From SIG450 sp045658425 (GTDB lineage: Bacteria; Bacillota; Clostridia; UMGS1840; HGM11507): DNA of 64,000 nt. The DNA lies in assembly GCA_045658425.1 (NCBI GenBank), contig JAZOVB010000231.1, forward strand, positions 1 through 64,000, read 5' to 3'. How positions within the stretch are numbered: the first letter of the stretch is position 1; every line of letters starts with the position of its first letter. Shown in pieces: positions 8,293 to 17,231 of the stretch. The notes below the pieces were generated by a model. It saw only the letters and a program-made list of their open reading frames with translations, was not told the origin of the DNA and made no database searches. The position numbers and the translations under genes were made by a program.

Positions 8293-9378
8293 ATGAAATA
8301 CTCAATCGATAGAAAATCCTCTAAAAAAGCTTACATACAGCTTTATGAACAGCTAAGAAATGACATTGTAAATTCAATATATAAATATGGTGATAAGCTC
8401 CCATCAAAGCGGATTCTTGCCGAAGAAGCTCTGACGAGTGTCATCACTGTCGAACACACATACGCCATACTGTGTGACGAGGGTTATATAGAGACAAAGG
8501 AAAGAAGCGGATATTTTGTCATATACCGAAAAAATGATTTTGTACCCGTTACAGAATATGAAATTTTGCACAATCCCGATAATCAACACTATCATGCAAA
8601 CGACTTTCCTTTTTCAGTACTTGCAAAAACAATGCGTAATGTAATTTCAAAATGTGGTGAAAATATTCTTATAAAATCACCCAATGCAGGCTGTACTGAA
8701 TTGAGAAAAGCAATTTCAGATTACCTTGCAAGAGCCAAAGGAATCAATGTTTCTTATAATCAGATAGTAATCGGTTCAGGGGCAGAATATTTATACGGAC
8801 TTATCGTACAATTTCTTGGACAGGACAAGATATATGCGCTTGAAAATCCGTCATACGAAAAGATTCACTCTGTTTACAGGGCAAACGGAGCCCAATGTGA
8901 TTTACTGAAATTAGGTAAGGACGGAATTCTTACATCACAGCTTGTAAAAACTAAAGCATCCATTCTACACATAACACCATTCAGAAGTTTTCCAAGTGGC
9001 ATAACCGCAAGTGCTTCAAAGCGAAATGAGTATATTAAATGGGCAAAAGAACGAAATGCCGTAATCATTGAGGACGATTTCAATTCCGAATTTACTGTAT
9101 CCACAAAAAATGAGGATACGGTATTTTCACTTGAACCAACACGAAGTGTAATATATGTAAACACTTTCACAAAAACAATTGCTCCATCAATGAGAATCGG
9201 ATATATGGTTTTACCCCAAGAACTTGTAAACCCCTTTTTTGATAAAATGGGATTCTACTCCTGTACGGTTCCTGTATTTGAGCAGTATGTTCTTGCGGAA
9301 TTTATTTCAAACGGTGACTTCGAAAGACATATAAACCGAACAAGAAGAAAACTTCGCCAGATGCTGAAAAACAAGTAA
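8293..9378 (+). CDS. MocR/PdxR-like regulator, C-terminally short
   Basis: GntR-type winged helix fused to an aminotransferase-like domain. Residues ~1-75 hold the helix-turn-helix (YIQLYEQLRNDIVNSIYKYG; LPSKRILAEEA). Then follow the fold-type I motifs, with the PLP lysine in VNTFTKTIAPSMRIGYMV. Canonical PdxR/MocR proteins are about 450-480 aa. This one is 361 aa and ends right after the ERHINRTRRKLR segment, so roughly 100 residues of the small domain are absent. The gene is followed by a strong terminator and then by the left att-like site of the inserted island, so truncation by an old insertion is possible. It is divergent from the vitamin S-component gene, its likely target. The ribosome site AAGGAG is about 16 bases from the ATG, which is long. 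Confidence 0.8.
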   Translation: MKYSIDRKSSKKAYIQLYEQLRNDIVNSIYKYGDKLPSKRILAEEALTSVITVEHTYAILCDEGYIETKERSGYFVIYRKNDFVPVTEYEILHNPDNQHYHANDFPFSVLAKTMRNVISKCGENILIKSPNAGCTELRKAISDYLARAKGINVSYNQIVIGSGAEYLYGLIVQFLGQDKIYALENPSYEKIHSVYRANGAQCDLLKLGKDGILTSQLVKTKASILHITPFRSFPSGITASASKRNEYIKWAKERNAVIIEDDFNSEFTVSTKNEDTVFSLEPTRSVIYVNTFTKTIAPSMRIGYMVLPQELVNPFFDKMGFYSCTVPVFEQYVLAEFISNGDFERHINRTRRKLRQMLKNK

Positions 9379-9400
9379 AGGAACATTAAAAACTCCACAC

Positions 9401-9438
9401 AACTTTAAAAGGGACTGTAGACAGTCCCTTTTAAAGTT
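9401..9438 (+). terminator. Terminator after the MocR gene
   Basis: Perfect 18-bp inverted repeat (AACTTTAAAAGGGACTGT and its complement) with a 2-base loop. It ends in TTTTAAAGTT. Confidence 0.8.
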
Positions 9439-9445
9439 ATAAATA

Positions 9446-9579
9446 TTATTCTCACTCGGTGCGTTATAACGTGATTTACGTTGTTTCACCTGATTTTAAG
9501 CCGATTTTTTCGCTTTCTCCACTTAAAATCTTTCAATTATTTGGTCTTAATTGTTATCTGTTATCATTTTGTTATCATC
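9446..9579. other. att-like core with paired arm repeats (left end of E3)
   Basis: Core TTATTCTCACTC at 9446-9457. About 100 bp to the right, at 9559-9579, TGTTATCA occurs twice with an 11-bp period. The stretch after the core (CGTGATTT, CGTTG, TGATTTTA) resembles the stretch after the 17277 core. A short plus-strand open frame here has no ribosome site. Confidence 0.5.
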
Positions 9580-9638
9580 TATATGTTAACATAATATTTG
9601 TGGTTTTGCAAGAGTTTAGGAAAGAAAATCCATCTTAC

Positions 9639-10289
9639 TTATCGTTTTAAATATTCCTTATTCACGGCTGCATTTAACACTTGAACTGAAAACATATCAA
9701 TGAGCGTAAAAATCTTATCATGTATCTCATTATACCTCTTTTCATCTAAATCAATCGAGGCTAATTTTTCGCCATGAGCTATCTTATTTCGCATATTTAG
9801 CAAAACAGTATCTATAAGTTGAAAATTAGTTTCATACTTATCTGTTTCCAATCCGATTACACTCATAATTTCAACAAAAACTTCCGAATTCAAATTGCTA
9901 TTTGTCTTTATAATGCCTGAATATGGGATTTGTGATTTAGAACTATATAAATCAAATATCTCTCCAACGATTTTTGTATGCAAAATTGATTTTTTAGTTT
10001 CGGAAAATAATTTTGTTTTTTCACTAACAGAAAGAGCTAAAAAACTAAATTTCAAATCACCGTATGGTAATTTTAAACTTGAAACATACATTAAGTAAAA
10101 TTCAGCAATATTTTTTATTGCACCTTCCCAGTGAGCGTATAGCAATGTAACCCCCGAACGCAAAGCTGTATCTTTTGCAAAATTCCTGGCGCTTTGGATA
10201 TTTGCCTTTACAGCTGACAATTCGCGCTTTCGCCAACCCATTTCCGCATCAATAGCATCTTGCAAATCATTTATAGTCCTAATTTTCAT
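9639..10289 (-). CDS. HEPN-domain protein of the MAE_28990 type, predicted RNase toxin
   Basis: 216-aa helical protein resembling the MAE_28990/MAE_18760-like HEPN nucleases. The catalytic HEPN motif R-x4-H is present as RNKIAH (residues ~167-172), with HWEGAIKN near residue 53 as in that family. Such proteins are predicted to cut RNA and cause growth arrest during phage attack. It overlaps the upstream DUF262 gene by 4 bases (ATGA), so translation is probably coupled. It is the last gene of a five-gene minus-strand run with a restriction-modification system. The RNase activity and its triggering are inferred; the motif and pairing are visible. Confidence 0.75.
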   Translation of the reverse strand: MKIRTINDLQDAIDAEMGWRKRELSAVKANIQSARNFAKDTALRSGVTLLYAHWEGAIKNIAEFYLMYVSSLKLPYGDLKFSFLALSVSEKTKLFSETKKSILHTKIVGEIFDLYSSKSQIPYSGIIKTNSNLNSEVFVEIMSVIGLETDKYETNFQLIDTVLLNMRNKIAHGEKLASIDLDEKRYNEIHDKIFTLIDMFSVQVLNAAVNKEYLKR

Positions 10290-11389
10290 ACACTGAAATA
10301 TTCAGCGCCAAACAATGATAAATCTTTATATCTCGGTATAGATCTTACTCCTGGAGTTGTGTTCCTTGTATATACTGCCTCCTGATATAAATTTCTTATT
10401 TTGTCTGTAATCACTTCGTTTCGTTTATCACTCTTTAGTATTTCATTAATATTTACATAAACACCATAAGCAATAGTTTGAAATGCTGCAGCCAATACCG
10501 GTCCGATATGTTTTTCTCCATTATACTTTTTAAAAGCATCTTCACCTAAAATGCCGTATAACAAATCAAATGTAGCTTTAAATCTACTTTCTATTTCATC
10601 ATAATTCAAATCAAATTCACATAATTTAATTGTTTCTTTGTCCAGTAGTTCTGCAAAATCATTATAAATTCCAATATTATTCCAATTTATCTTTTCCGCA
10701 ACAAGCAAACGTATTAACAGTTCCATTCGATATTGTTCGTCTGTTCTTCTGTCAGTTATTGGTAAACAATCTCTAAATGATTGATGTCGATCTAATGTGG
10801 CAACAAAATCATACAACCTTTTATTAGTCATAATCATCAAGCAATTTCTTACTTCTTGATCACTCAATAACGATCCACCAGTGTTCAATCTTTGAAACAA
10901 TTCATATTTTGTATTTGGATCACTTTCTTTCTTCATTATAACAACATCTATTCTAGAACGTTTAAAAAACAACTGCTGTTCTTTTGTAAAGGATAATTCT
11001 GGAACTTTTTCATTATTCCACTGTACACCTGCAAAGGAAGGTAAATAATCTGTTTTTTGCAACGTTAATGGCTCCAACAACTTATCATTTTCATCCTTAA
11101 AAATACCAACAAATTGAAAAATTGTAGATAGGCGCTGCACACCATCAATAATGTCCCATACCCCATCTTCGTTTTGGCTAACAAAAATTGATGGTATAGG
11201 TATATTGAGCATAATAGATTCTATTAATTTTGTTTTCTGATATTCACTCCATCTAAAGACTCTTTGAAATTCCGGATGTATATCCATTTCACCGTCTTTG
11301 TATAAATTAATCAATTCCCCAATAGACATTTGATACGAATCTCTAAATATTTTACTTGTTCTTTCCTGAATTTCAGTTTGTAAAGACAT
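10286..11389 (-). CDS. DUF262 (GmrS-like/ParB-fold) protein
   Basis: 367-aa protein with an N-terminal DUF262 domain: DIHPEFQRVFRWSEYQKTKL at about residues 36-55, then IDGVQRLSTIFQFV at about 80-100, the DGxQRLxT motif. DUF262 is the domain of GmrS in GmrSD type IV restriction and has a ParB/Srx-like fold that can hydrolyse NTP. This protein lacks the C-terminal DUF1524 HNH nuclease of full GmrSD. DUF262-only proteins are often paired with a HEPN partner, as here, which suggests that this subunit senses and the HEPN protein is the effector. It starts 12 bases after the methylase gene. Confidence 0.8.
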   Translation of the reverse strand: MSLQTEIQERTSKIFRDSYQMSIGELINLYKDGEMDIHPEFQRVFRWSEYQKTKLIESIMLNIPIPSIFVSQNEDGVWDIIDGVQRLSTIFQFVGIFKDENDKLLEPLTLQKTDYLPSFAGVQWNNEKVPELSFTKEQQLFFKRSRIDVVIMKKESDPNTKYELFQRLNTGGSLLSDQEVRNCLMIMTNKRLYDFVATLDRHQSFRDCLPITDRRTDEQYRMELLIRLLVAEKINWNNIGIYNDFAELLDKETIKLCEFDLNYDEIESRFKATFDLLYGILGEDAFKKYNGEKHIGPVLAAAFQTIAYGVYVNINEILKSDKRNEVITDKIRNLYQEAVYTRNTTPGVRSIPRYKDLSLFGAEYFSV

Positions 11390-11401
11390 TTGAATTCCTC
11401 C

Positions 11402-13027
11402 TTAACCTCTTCCTAATCGCCGTTTTTGCAACTTTTTCCATATTTGTCTGCACTGTGTACACATTTTTTCGTCAATACCTAGAATTTCTTGTAAAACCTC
11501 TTTATCAACTATATCTAAAGCAGTTTCTATATCAAGATTATTACGAACAATGTTATCAACACGCGAAAGCAATTCGGATTTTTTACCAGTATTAATCCCT
11601 TCTATTTTAGGAAGCATAATATTTCCCATTTCTCCAGGGAGTATTTCCAGCACGCCGCCCCCATAGCTTCTTCCGCAGATTTCGGTAAATGCAAAAGATA
11701 TACTATTGTAATATGACAACAAAACATTATCAGGATCGACACCATCCACAAATTTCATTCGATGCATAGTGTCTGTAGAAACGGCATCGCAATCATTCAA
11801 TACAAATTTCGGGTATAAATTACTTCTTCTTAAAAAGAATGCATCCGGAACCCATACAGAAGGTACAATGTACCATCTATCTCTAATAGAACACTTATAT
11901 CCTGTATTTTCGCCATTGGCTTCGCCATATTTTATATATTCTATATGCATTTCATCATATTGCTCAATAGGAATATCAGGGAAAGCCAATAACATAGCTT
12001 TTCTTTCATCCGAGATATTTGTATTCCAATCTTCATCAGTAAAATATATTCCACGAGCATGTGAACTACGTCCGATTAATGGAAGCACAACGCTATCTAG
12101 GTTGTATTTATCTACAGTTTCTTTATTTACCGAGAAATAGTCATTATTGCCAGTTGTTATACCCACGTTAATCAAACCATAATCAGAAAATTTACAAAAA
12201 CGAATATCATTTCTAATATCATTTATAAGACTTGATTCTTCTGTTGTTATAAAATACTTTGTCCATTTTTCTGTTGTATGCTGAAGTTTTTGGTATCCAT
12301 TTGAATTCAAATCAAGCAAATCAAATCCATTCAAATCTTCCATTTCTATAATACGAATTCCTTTTTCTTCGCCACCTTTTTCACCAACAAATACTAATAC
12401 TTCCTGTTCTATTTCATCAAATACCAACTTTTCAAAGGTAATCAAAGTCATCCGTTGCAAATGATCAGCTAAATATTTTCTTAAATCTTCTGCATATGCA
12501 ACTTGTAAAATTTCAGCCGGAATAACAAATGCAATCTTACCATTTTCAGATAACATTTGAACAGATGCTACCAAGAAACCAACCCATGCATTTATCAGTT
12601 TGTTAGACTTCATACCGTTATCAGTTAATATTTTAGATTGAATTTCTCTTTGGGCTTCTGTTAAGTACTGATAACGGATATACGGTGGATTTCCAATAAT
12701 TAAATCATACTTGATATTATCAGCAGTTCTTTTATAAAATTCGAAAAAATCCTCATTATAGACATTAACATTTTTCTGGTTTTTAAAGTTAAAATTAACC
12801 TTTTGAGCTTCTTCTTTTTCGATTTCTATAGCTGTAATTTCTTGATTATTTGAAATTATGTTTTGCTGATAAAGAGCTTCGATAAATACACCATCACCAC
12901 AACTTGGCTCTAATATAGTATTTATTTTTTCAGACACAAAAAGCTTAACCATTGCATTAGCTAACTTCAATGGCGTATAGTAAGCTCCTCTTAATTTTTG
13001 TTCTGAACTGTTCTCTTTAAGCTTCAT
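11402..13027 (-). CDS. Eco57I-like N6-adenine DNA methyltransferase
   Basis: 541-aa gamma-class DNA methylase. SAM-binding motif I is seen as ILEPSCGDGVFIEAL near residue 40, preceded by the typical GAYYTPLKLANAMV. Catalytic motif IV is NPPYIRYQ near residue 113. The C-terminal half (WYIVPSVWVPDAFF and the region around FTEICGRSYGGGVLEI) is the target-recognition type of domain in such enzymes. No nuclease motif is evident, so it is modification-only. It lies 12 bases after the C-terminal fragment of the type IIG enzyme. It may methylate the second strand of an asymmetric site, or be a companion specificity. Confidence 0.85.
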   Translation of the reverse strand: MKLKENSSEQKLRGAYYTPLKLANAMVKLFVSEKINTILEPSCGDGVFIEALYQQNIISNNQEITAIEIEKEEAQKVNFNFKNQKNVNVYNEDFFEFYKRTADNIKYDLIIGNPPYIRYQYLTEAQREIQSKILTDNGMKSNKLINAWVGFLVASVQMLSENGKIAFVIPAEILQVAYAEDLRKYLADHLQRMTLITFEKLVFDEIEQEVLVFVGEKGGEEKGIRIIEMEDLNGFDLLDLNSNGYQKLQHTTEKWTKYFITTEESSLINDIRNDIRFCKFSDYGLINVGITTGNNDYFSVNKETVDKYNLDSVVLPLIGRSSHARGIYFTDEDWNTNISDERKAMLLAFPDIPIEQYDEMHIEYIKYGEANGENTGYKCSIRDRWYIVPSVWVPDAFFLRRSNLYPKFVLNDCDAVSTDTMHRMKFVDGVDPDNVLLSYYNSISFAFTEICGRSYGGGVLEILPGEMGNIMLPKIEGINTGKKSELLSRVDNIVRNNLDIETALDIVDKEVLQEILGIDEKMCTQCRQIWKKLQKRRLGRG

Positions 13028-13039
13028 AATTTACCTCTT

Positions 13040-14197
13040 TCAAAACTGTTGTTTGTAAACTTTTGAAATTAGTTCTTCAATTTCACAAATCAGATTATCT
13101 TTTCTACTTGTCAAAACATTTATGCTATGTCTATCATGAACCTCGCTCAATTGACTATTGATTGCATATACTTCTCGGGTATTCTCAACAACCTTATTAT
13201 ATAGTATTAGTTGAGCTTCGTCCTCAAAATTTATTTCTATGAATGGCAACTTTGAAAGTACAAACGTACCTCTTGATATAAATCCATTTTCAAAGTTACT
13301 TCCCATTGTTTCTAATATTTTCTCTGTGTACGGATTTGACATCCACGCCTGAATATATTCAATTGCATACGGGCTTTCTTCTTTCTTAGAAATCGCGCAA
13401 TATCCGGCTGTACCGCCAGAGGCAATAAGCATATCTTTGTCATCAAAAGCATACATAGCCTCTCGACTTAATATGCCAACAATCAATTTAGGAGTGTTTA
13501 TAAATGCTGTTAACGCTTGTGTTCTGCCATATTGATACCATGTTTCTGCCGTGGCATTTGGCACATCTCTAACTCCCTTAACATCTACACTCTTAGGCAC
13601 TAATCTTTCGTAATTATCATTTAGATATTCATAAGTTCCTGCATAATCACGCTGCATTACATCTTTAGAAATAAGCTTCCCATCGACACCGTACGGAAAA
13701 ATAATATGTTTATCTGTTTCAAGTATACTATAGGAATTCAATCCTTTTTCTATTCTTTTTGTAGGCTTGAAATATGGTTTTAAAATAGCTTTTTCTATTT
13801 TATACTCTTTATCATTTCTATAGATCATATAACAACTTTCATCTTCACCAATTATTTCATCAGAAGAAAACCAATATATAGGTTTTGGTCTTTCTGCACT
13901 GGTTTGTATTCCGTTAAATATTTCAACATGATTAGTTATTGAAACACCAATTTCTCCAATGTTGTGCAACGAAGACAAAAACTCTTCATCGGTAGTCAAC
14001 ACCCAAGGTTCAGACGTTATATAATCAGAATTGTATTCCAACTGCCCAACATAACTTTCGGTTAATAATTCTGCTATTTGATTAACTCTTGTATATTTAA
14101 AACTCTCATTATTATTTTTTCTCAACAAAACAATAGAACTATAAATTGTCTTATCTTCAAACAACTGAGCATCGGCAAAATCATCCAATTGAACCAT
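13040..14197 (-). CDS. Type IIG restriction enzyme, C-terminal part (frameshifted)
   Basis: 385 aa from an internal ATG; the frame is actually open farther upstream, to about 14290. It is the C-terminal target-recognition half of the enzyme whose N-terminal half is encoded at 14215-16020. In this frame the region upstream of the ATG reads EGGYICYIIPNKFFKIKAG, the sequence expected right after motif IV in this family, so the two pieces were one protein. The break fits loss of one A in CTAAAGGAAGG. A separate short specificity polypeptide is possible but less likely. No ribosome site is well placed before the ATG. Confidence 0.75.
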   Translation of the reverse strand: MVQLDDFADAQLFEDKTIYSSIVLLRKNNNESFKYTRVNQIAELLTESYVGQLEYNSDYITSEPWVLTTDEEFLSSLHNIGEIGVSITNHVEIFNGIQTSAERPKPIYWFSSDEIIGEDESCYMIYRNDKEYKIEKAILKPYFKPTKRIEKGLNSYSILETDKHIIFPYGVDGKLISKDVMQRDYAGTYEYLNDNYERLVPKSVDVKGVRDVPNATAETWYQYGRTQALTAFINTPKLIVGILSREAMYAFDDKDMLIASGGTAGYCAISKKEESPYAIEYIQAWMSNPYTEKILETMGSNFENGFISRGTFVLSKLPFIEINFEDEAQLILYNKVVENTREVYAINSQLSEVHDRHSINVLTSRKDNLICEIEELISKVYKQQF

Positions 14198-14214
14198 TAA
14201 ATTGCTAGTAGATA

Positions 14215-16020
14215 TTAATTTTCGTAATTCCTTTCCAGCCTTAATCTTAAAGAATTTATTTGGAATAATATAACAAATATATCCACCTTCCTTAGTTTTT
14301 GAATCGCACGTTCAAGAAAAATGAAATACTTATCAAACTGCATGTATGATGTGCGATATTTAGTTTTATAAGCATCCATTTCTACCTTAGGTAACAAATC
14401 ATGCATTCCTTCGGTATTTACATAAGGTGGATTTCCTATTACAGCATCAAAGATTAAATCGTTCCAATCAAATGGTACAAGTTTTAGCAACTCATCTATA
14501 GTCACTGTCATATCACGTATATCATCATTGCTTACCAATGAATTACCATGTAAAATATTGTTTTCAAGTGCTGGCAAAATGGGATTTGTATCAACAACTG
14601 ACGGAGTCGATTCATCGTCTATCAGTTTAATCAGCAAAGAAAACTTTGAAACTTCCACAGCATGAATATCTATGTCAATACCATATATACATGAACATAA
14701 CAATTCTTTTTTCTCCGTAAAAGGAAGCTTATATCTCCCATTCCCAACTTCGATAAGATGACTTATATCATTACTTATATACCACTCTACACAATAAGCC
14801 TGTAAATAATCAAATACTTCTTCCAAAAAAACACCTGACCCGCAAGCTATGTCTGCAATTTTTAACGCCTTTATTTCATCGGGCGTTTTACCTGTACAAA
14901 GAGAAGCTAAGGTGGATTTTACAATATATTTAACTATTTCTACCGGAGTAGTTACAACTGATCTATTAACGCATTCATTTTTCTTGGTTAAAATGACTTG
15001 TTCATCGTTAATTTGCAACTGTTCAGTCAAAAACATTTCATATATTTTTCCCAGCATATTAGGTTCAAGTATATTGAATAGATAAGGGCTATTGGGGTAA
15101 TATAACCCTTTTATAATATTTGAAATAACCTCGTTGTCTAAATCGAAGATTATTGACTCACCTGAAAACATTCCAGAATTATACTTTCTATCCGCCTCGC
15201 GAATAAGTTCTTCTAATTTATTTTTTAACTCGTCTTCATCAATAATCGTTTCGCTTAATTTATGATAAACAGGTAAATTTCTATCCTCACATATTCTTAA
15301 AAACACTATTTGATTTATAAATGCTTGAACTACATCATTTAATACATCAAGAGAGTGGTATTTTTCATCACTATGATACAGTACGTTACTTAAAGCTATT
15401 CTCCACTCGTTTATTTGTATTAAAAACCTTTTATCAACAGGCATTCTTTGTGCAACATCTGCCATAAATACATTGTCAAAATATGCATCAAAATCACCTG
15501 AATATACAACATCTCTTGATATGAGGGAATTTATCTCTTCAATCTTGTTAACATATTCTGAATAATGATAAATTCTATATCTTGCAACAGCAACATCGTC
15601 TTCTTCCTTTGGAATATACGTTGTGTCGTATATTACCAAATATTCAAAATTTGTAAGTATCGCTATCTTGTGACCAGCATTCCAACCGTATCTTCTTGTT
15701 TGCAATGCCGGTTCAGTAATTCTAGATATATCTACAGCAGGTTTCTTTGCTTCTACAAATAACTTAGGAACTCCACACAAAGTTAATGAATAATCTGGTC
15801 TGTCTGTTTCGTTAGTATAATTTTCAGCTATTACTTCTCTATACTGTGGAGCTAATCCCCTTGTGTTTTCTACATCCCATCCAAGAACACGCAATAATGG
15901 ATCTATGTATTCAATTCTACACGAATGTTCGTTATAAGCTAAAGCAGGATTTTTATATGATGCTACGTTTGTTTCAAATTGATTAACTAAACGTTCCAAT
16001 TCTCTGATATTAATCGGCAT
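14215..16020 (-). CDS. Type IIG restriction-modification enzyme, N-terminal part (frameshifted)
   Basis: Nuclease-methylase fusion of the Eco57I/type IIG kind. The PD-(D/E)xK nuclease domain is seen near residues 70-95 (DRPDYSL, then LFVEAKKP). SAM motif I is ADIACGSGVFLEEVF near residue 400 and motif IV is NPPYVNTEG near 540. Start 16020 is chosen because GGAGG lies just before this ATG, rather than the in-frame ATG at 16068. The reading frame goes wrong after AIQKLR at about 14290 and stops at 14215, whereas the family sequence continues in the next frame. If real, the lesion removes the target-recognition half and should abolish restriction; it could also be an assembly error. The gene follows the HTH gene by 13 bases. 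Confidence 0.8.
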   Translation of the reverse strand: MPINIRELERLVNQFETNVASYKNPALAYNEHSCRIEYIDPLLRVLGWDVENTRGLAPQYREVIAENYTNETDRPDYSLTLCGVPKLFVEAKKPAVDISRITEPALQTRRYGWNAGHKIAILTNFEYLVIYDTTYIPKEEDDVAVARYRIYHYSEYVNKIEEINSLISRDVVYSGDFDAYFDNVFMADVAQRMPVDKRFLIQINEWRIALSNVLYHSDEKYHSLDVLNDVVQAFINQIVFLRICEDRNLPVYHKLSETIIDEDELKNKLEELIREADRKYNSGMFSGESIIFDLDNEVISNIIKGLYYPNSPYLFNILEPNMLGKIYEMFLTEQLQINDEQVILTKKNECVNRSVVTTPVEIVKYIVKSTLASLCTGKTPDEIKALKIADIACGSGVFLEEVFDYLQAYCVEWYISNDISHLIEVGNGRYKLPFTEKKELLCSCIYGIDIDIHAVEVSKFSLLIKLIDDESTPSVVDTNPILPALENNILHGNSLVSNDDIRDMTVTIDELLKLVPFDWNDLIFDAVIGNPPYVNTEGMHDLLPKVEMDAYKTKYRTSYMQFDKYFIFLERAIQKLRKVDIFVILFQINSLRLRLERNYEN

Positions 16021-16033
16021 AGCGTTCCTCCAA

Positions 16034-16207
16034 TTAAGTATTTTTTGTTCTATTAAGATACTTATCAATATCTTCTTTCTGAATCCTCCATGAATTACCG
16101 ACTTTGGATGCTATAAGTTCCTTTTTAGATATCAAACGTCTTACTGTTTTATCGCAAACTTTTAAATAATCAGCTGCTTGTGATATAGTCAAAATACTAT
16201 CAGACAT
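16034..16207 (-). CDS. Small helix-turn-helix protein before the RM operon
   Basis: 57-aa protein of the excisionase/MerR-like helix-turn-helix type: LTISQAADYLKVCDKTVRRL, then KVGNSWRIQKEDIDKYL. An AGGAGG site lies 10 bases before the ATG and a near-consensus promoter drives it. It is the first gene of the run leading through the type IIG enzyme, the methylase, DUF262 and HEPN genes, so it may be a controller protein for the operon. A role as an excisionase of the island is the alternative, since xis proteins have the same fold. Confidence 0.8.
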   Translation of the reverse strand: MSDSILTISQAADYLKVCDKTVRRLISKKELIASKVGNSWRIQKEDIDKYLNRTKNT

Positions 16208-16237
16208 AGTTGCATACCTCCTAATTCATTACTTTAT

Positions 16238-16266
16238 ATTATAACAAAAAAAGCATGGTAAGTCAA
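16238..16266 (-). promoter_or_regulatory. Promoter of the RM/HEPN operon
   Basis: Minus-strand TTGACT (16261-16266), exactly 17 bp, TATAAT (16238-16243). It probably drives the whole five-gene run to 9639. Confidence 0.8.
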
Positions 16267-16326
16267 GGACTTTTATGGAATATCTTGGACAATTTTGGAC
16301 TTTGATTGATGCAATTCTGTTTGTTT

Positions 16327-16917
16327 TCATATAAGCACTTCTATATATCTTCTAACCTTTTCTTCAACTCGTGCTAACTTAGAAAATTCCATAAGCTGAT
16401 TCAAGTTTTTATCTTTATATCTTGCATATCTTTTATACGCATCTGTAACGATTTGAATGTCCATACAATATCGTTCTTGCAATATATCACACAGAGTATG
16501 CTCTATACAATACACATTAACCCTATTTCCAAACGGAGTTTTAACAGAAATAATACCATTTTCATATAGTTCTTTCTTTACTCTATGAGTGACAACTTCA
16601 CTTTTAACAGATGAAGTATTATACGAAGCAGGAAATGTCATATCATACCTGCTTGGTGTTCTATTTGAAAAGCCCAAAAGATATAATGCTGTACCATTAG
16701 AAAAAACACCTTTCTTAAATCTGTTTTGCAAATTAAAAAGCTCATCATCCAGTCTCTCCGGTAATATATAGACACCTCTTGTTGAGCGTTCCAACATTCC
16801 CTTTTCTATCATTACTCGTAAGTAGCCTTTATGTATATTTAATCTATTTAATTCTTCTGTGGTAACAACACCATTATTCAAATGAGCAATATCCATAATT
16901 TTATCTATATTTGACAT
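16327..16917 (-). CDS. AbiEi-type antitoxin, orphan
   Basis: 196-aa protein matching the AbiEi antitoxin of type IV toxin-antitoxin systems. It has an N-terminal winged helix (GVVTTEELNRLNIHKGYLRV, then GMLERSTRGVYIL) and a C-terminal domain with CIEHTLCDILQER. AbiEi represses its own promoter by binding inverted repeats and neutralises the nucleotidyltransferase toxin AbiEii encoded directly downstream. Here the 120 bases downstream hold no AbiEii gene; they lead into the HTH gene promoter. So the toxin is lost or encoded elsewhere. A well-formed operator and promoter remain upstream (16938-16980). Confidence 0.85.
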   Translation of the reverse strand: MSNIDKIMDIAHLNNGVVTTEELNRLNIHKGYLRVMIEKGMLERSTRGVYILPERLDDELFNLQNRFKKGVFSNGTALYLLGFSNRTPSRYDMTFPASYNTSSVKSEVVTHRVKKELYENGIISVKTPFGNRVNVYCIEHTLCDILQERYCMDIQIVTDAYKRYARYKDKNLNQLMEFSKLARVEEKVRRYIEVLI

Positions 16918-16937
16918 ACTACCTCCTAGACAAACAT

Positions 16938-16980
16938 GACTTTTATGCCTATTATTTTATATTAAATAGGCGTAAAAGTC
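16938..16980. promoter_or_regulatory. AbiEi operator and promoter
   Basis: Inverted repeat GACTTTTATGCCTATT (16938-16953) and AATAGGCGTAAAAGTC (16965-16980), 15 of 16 positions complementary, 11 bp apart. The minus-strand -35 TTGACT and a TAAAAT -10 lie within it. This matches the known autoregulation of AbiEi by inverted repeats. Confidence 0.7.
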
Positions 16981-17044
16981 AACAACAATATGTTTGTCCA
17001 GCTGATTTAGGATATATTTAGTCGACAAGTCGACTTTTTCTGTC

Positions 17045-17218
17045 CTAAGCTTTACTATCTAACAATAATTTTCTTGCAATTATAAACAAACTATTATCCA
17101 CCGCTGGAATATCTCTTGACAAAGGATCTTTCATATACTCGACATCGGGGTTGAAATCAGGCTTTACAGATTGATAAATTTTATTTCGTGCATTAAATTC
17201 TGCTTCTGTGTAAATTCC
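17045..17218 (-). pseudogene. Coding relic shared with 47.7 kb
   Basis: Minus-strand fragment of about 55 codons without a start; it reads TEAEFNARNKIYQSV, then a stretch with VEYMKDPLSRDIP and DNSLFIIARKLLL before the stop. The same C-terminal sequence recurs at 47704-47957. I do not recognise the family. It lies just inside the right end of E3, as the other copy does in E2. Confidence 0.65.
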
Positions 17219-17231
17219 TAAAAAATAAAAC

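Noticed and set aside
9459..9650. Plus-strand open frame of 63 codons
   Set aside because: It covers the att-like core and arm repeats, has no ribosome site and an odd composition.
10286..11389. Complete GmrSD type IV restriction enzyme
   Set aside because: The C-terminal DUF1524 HNH nuclease is absent; only the DUF262 part is present.
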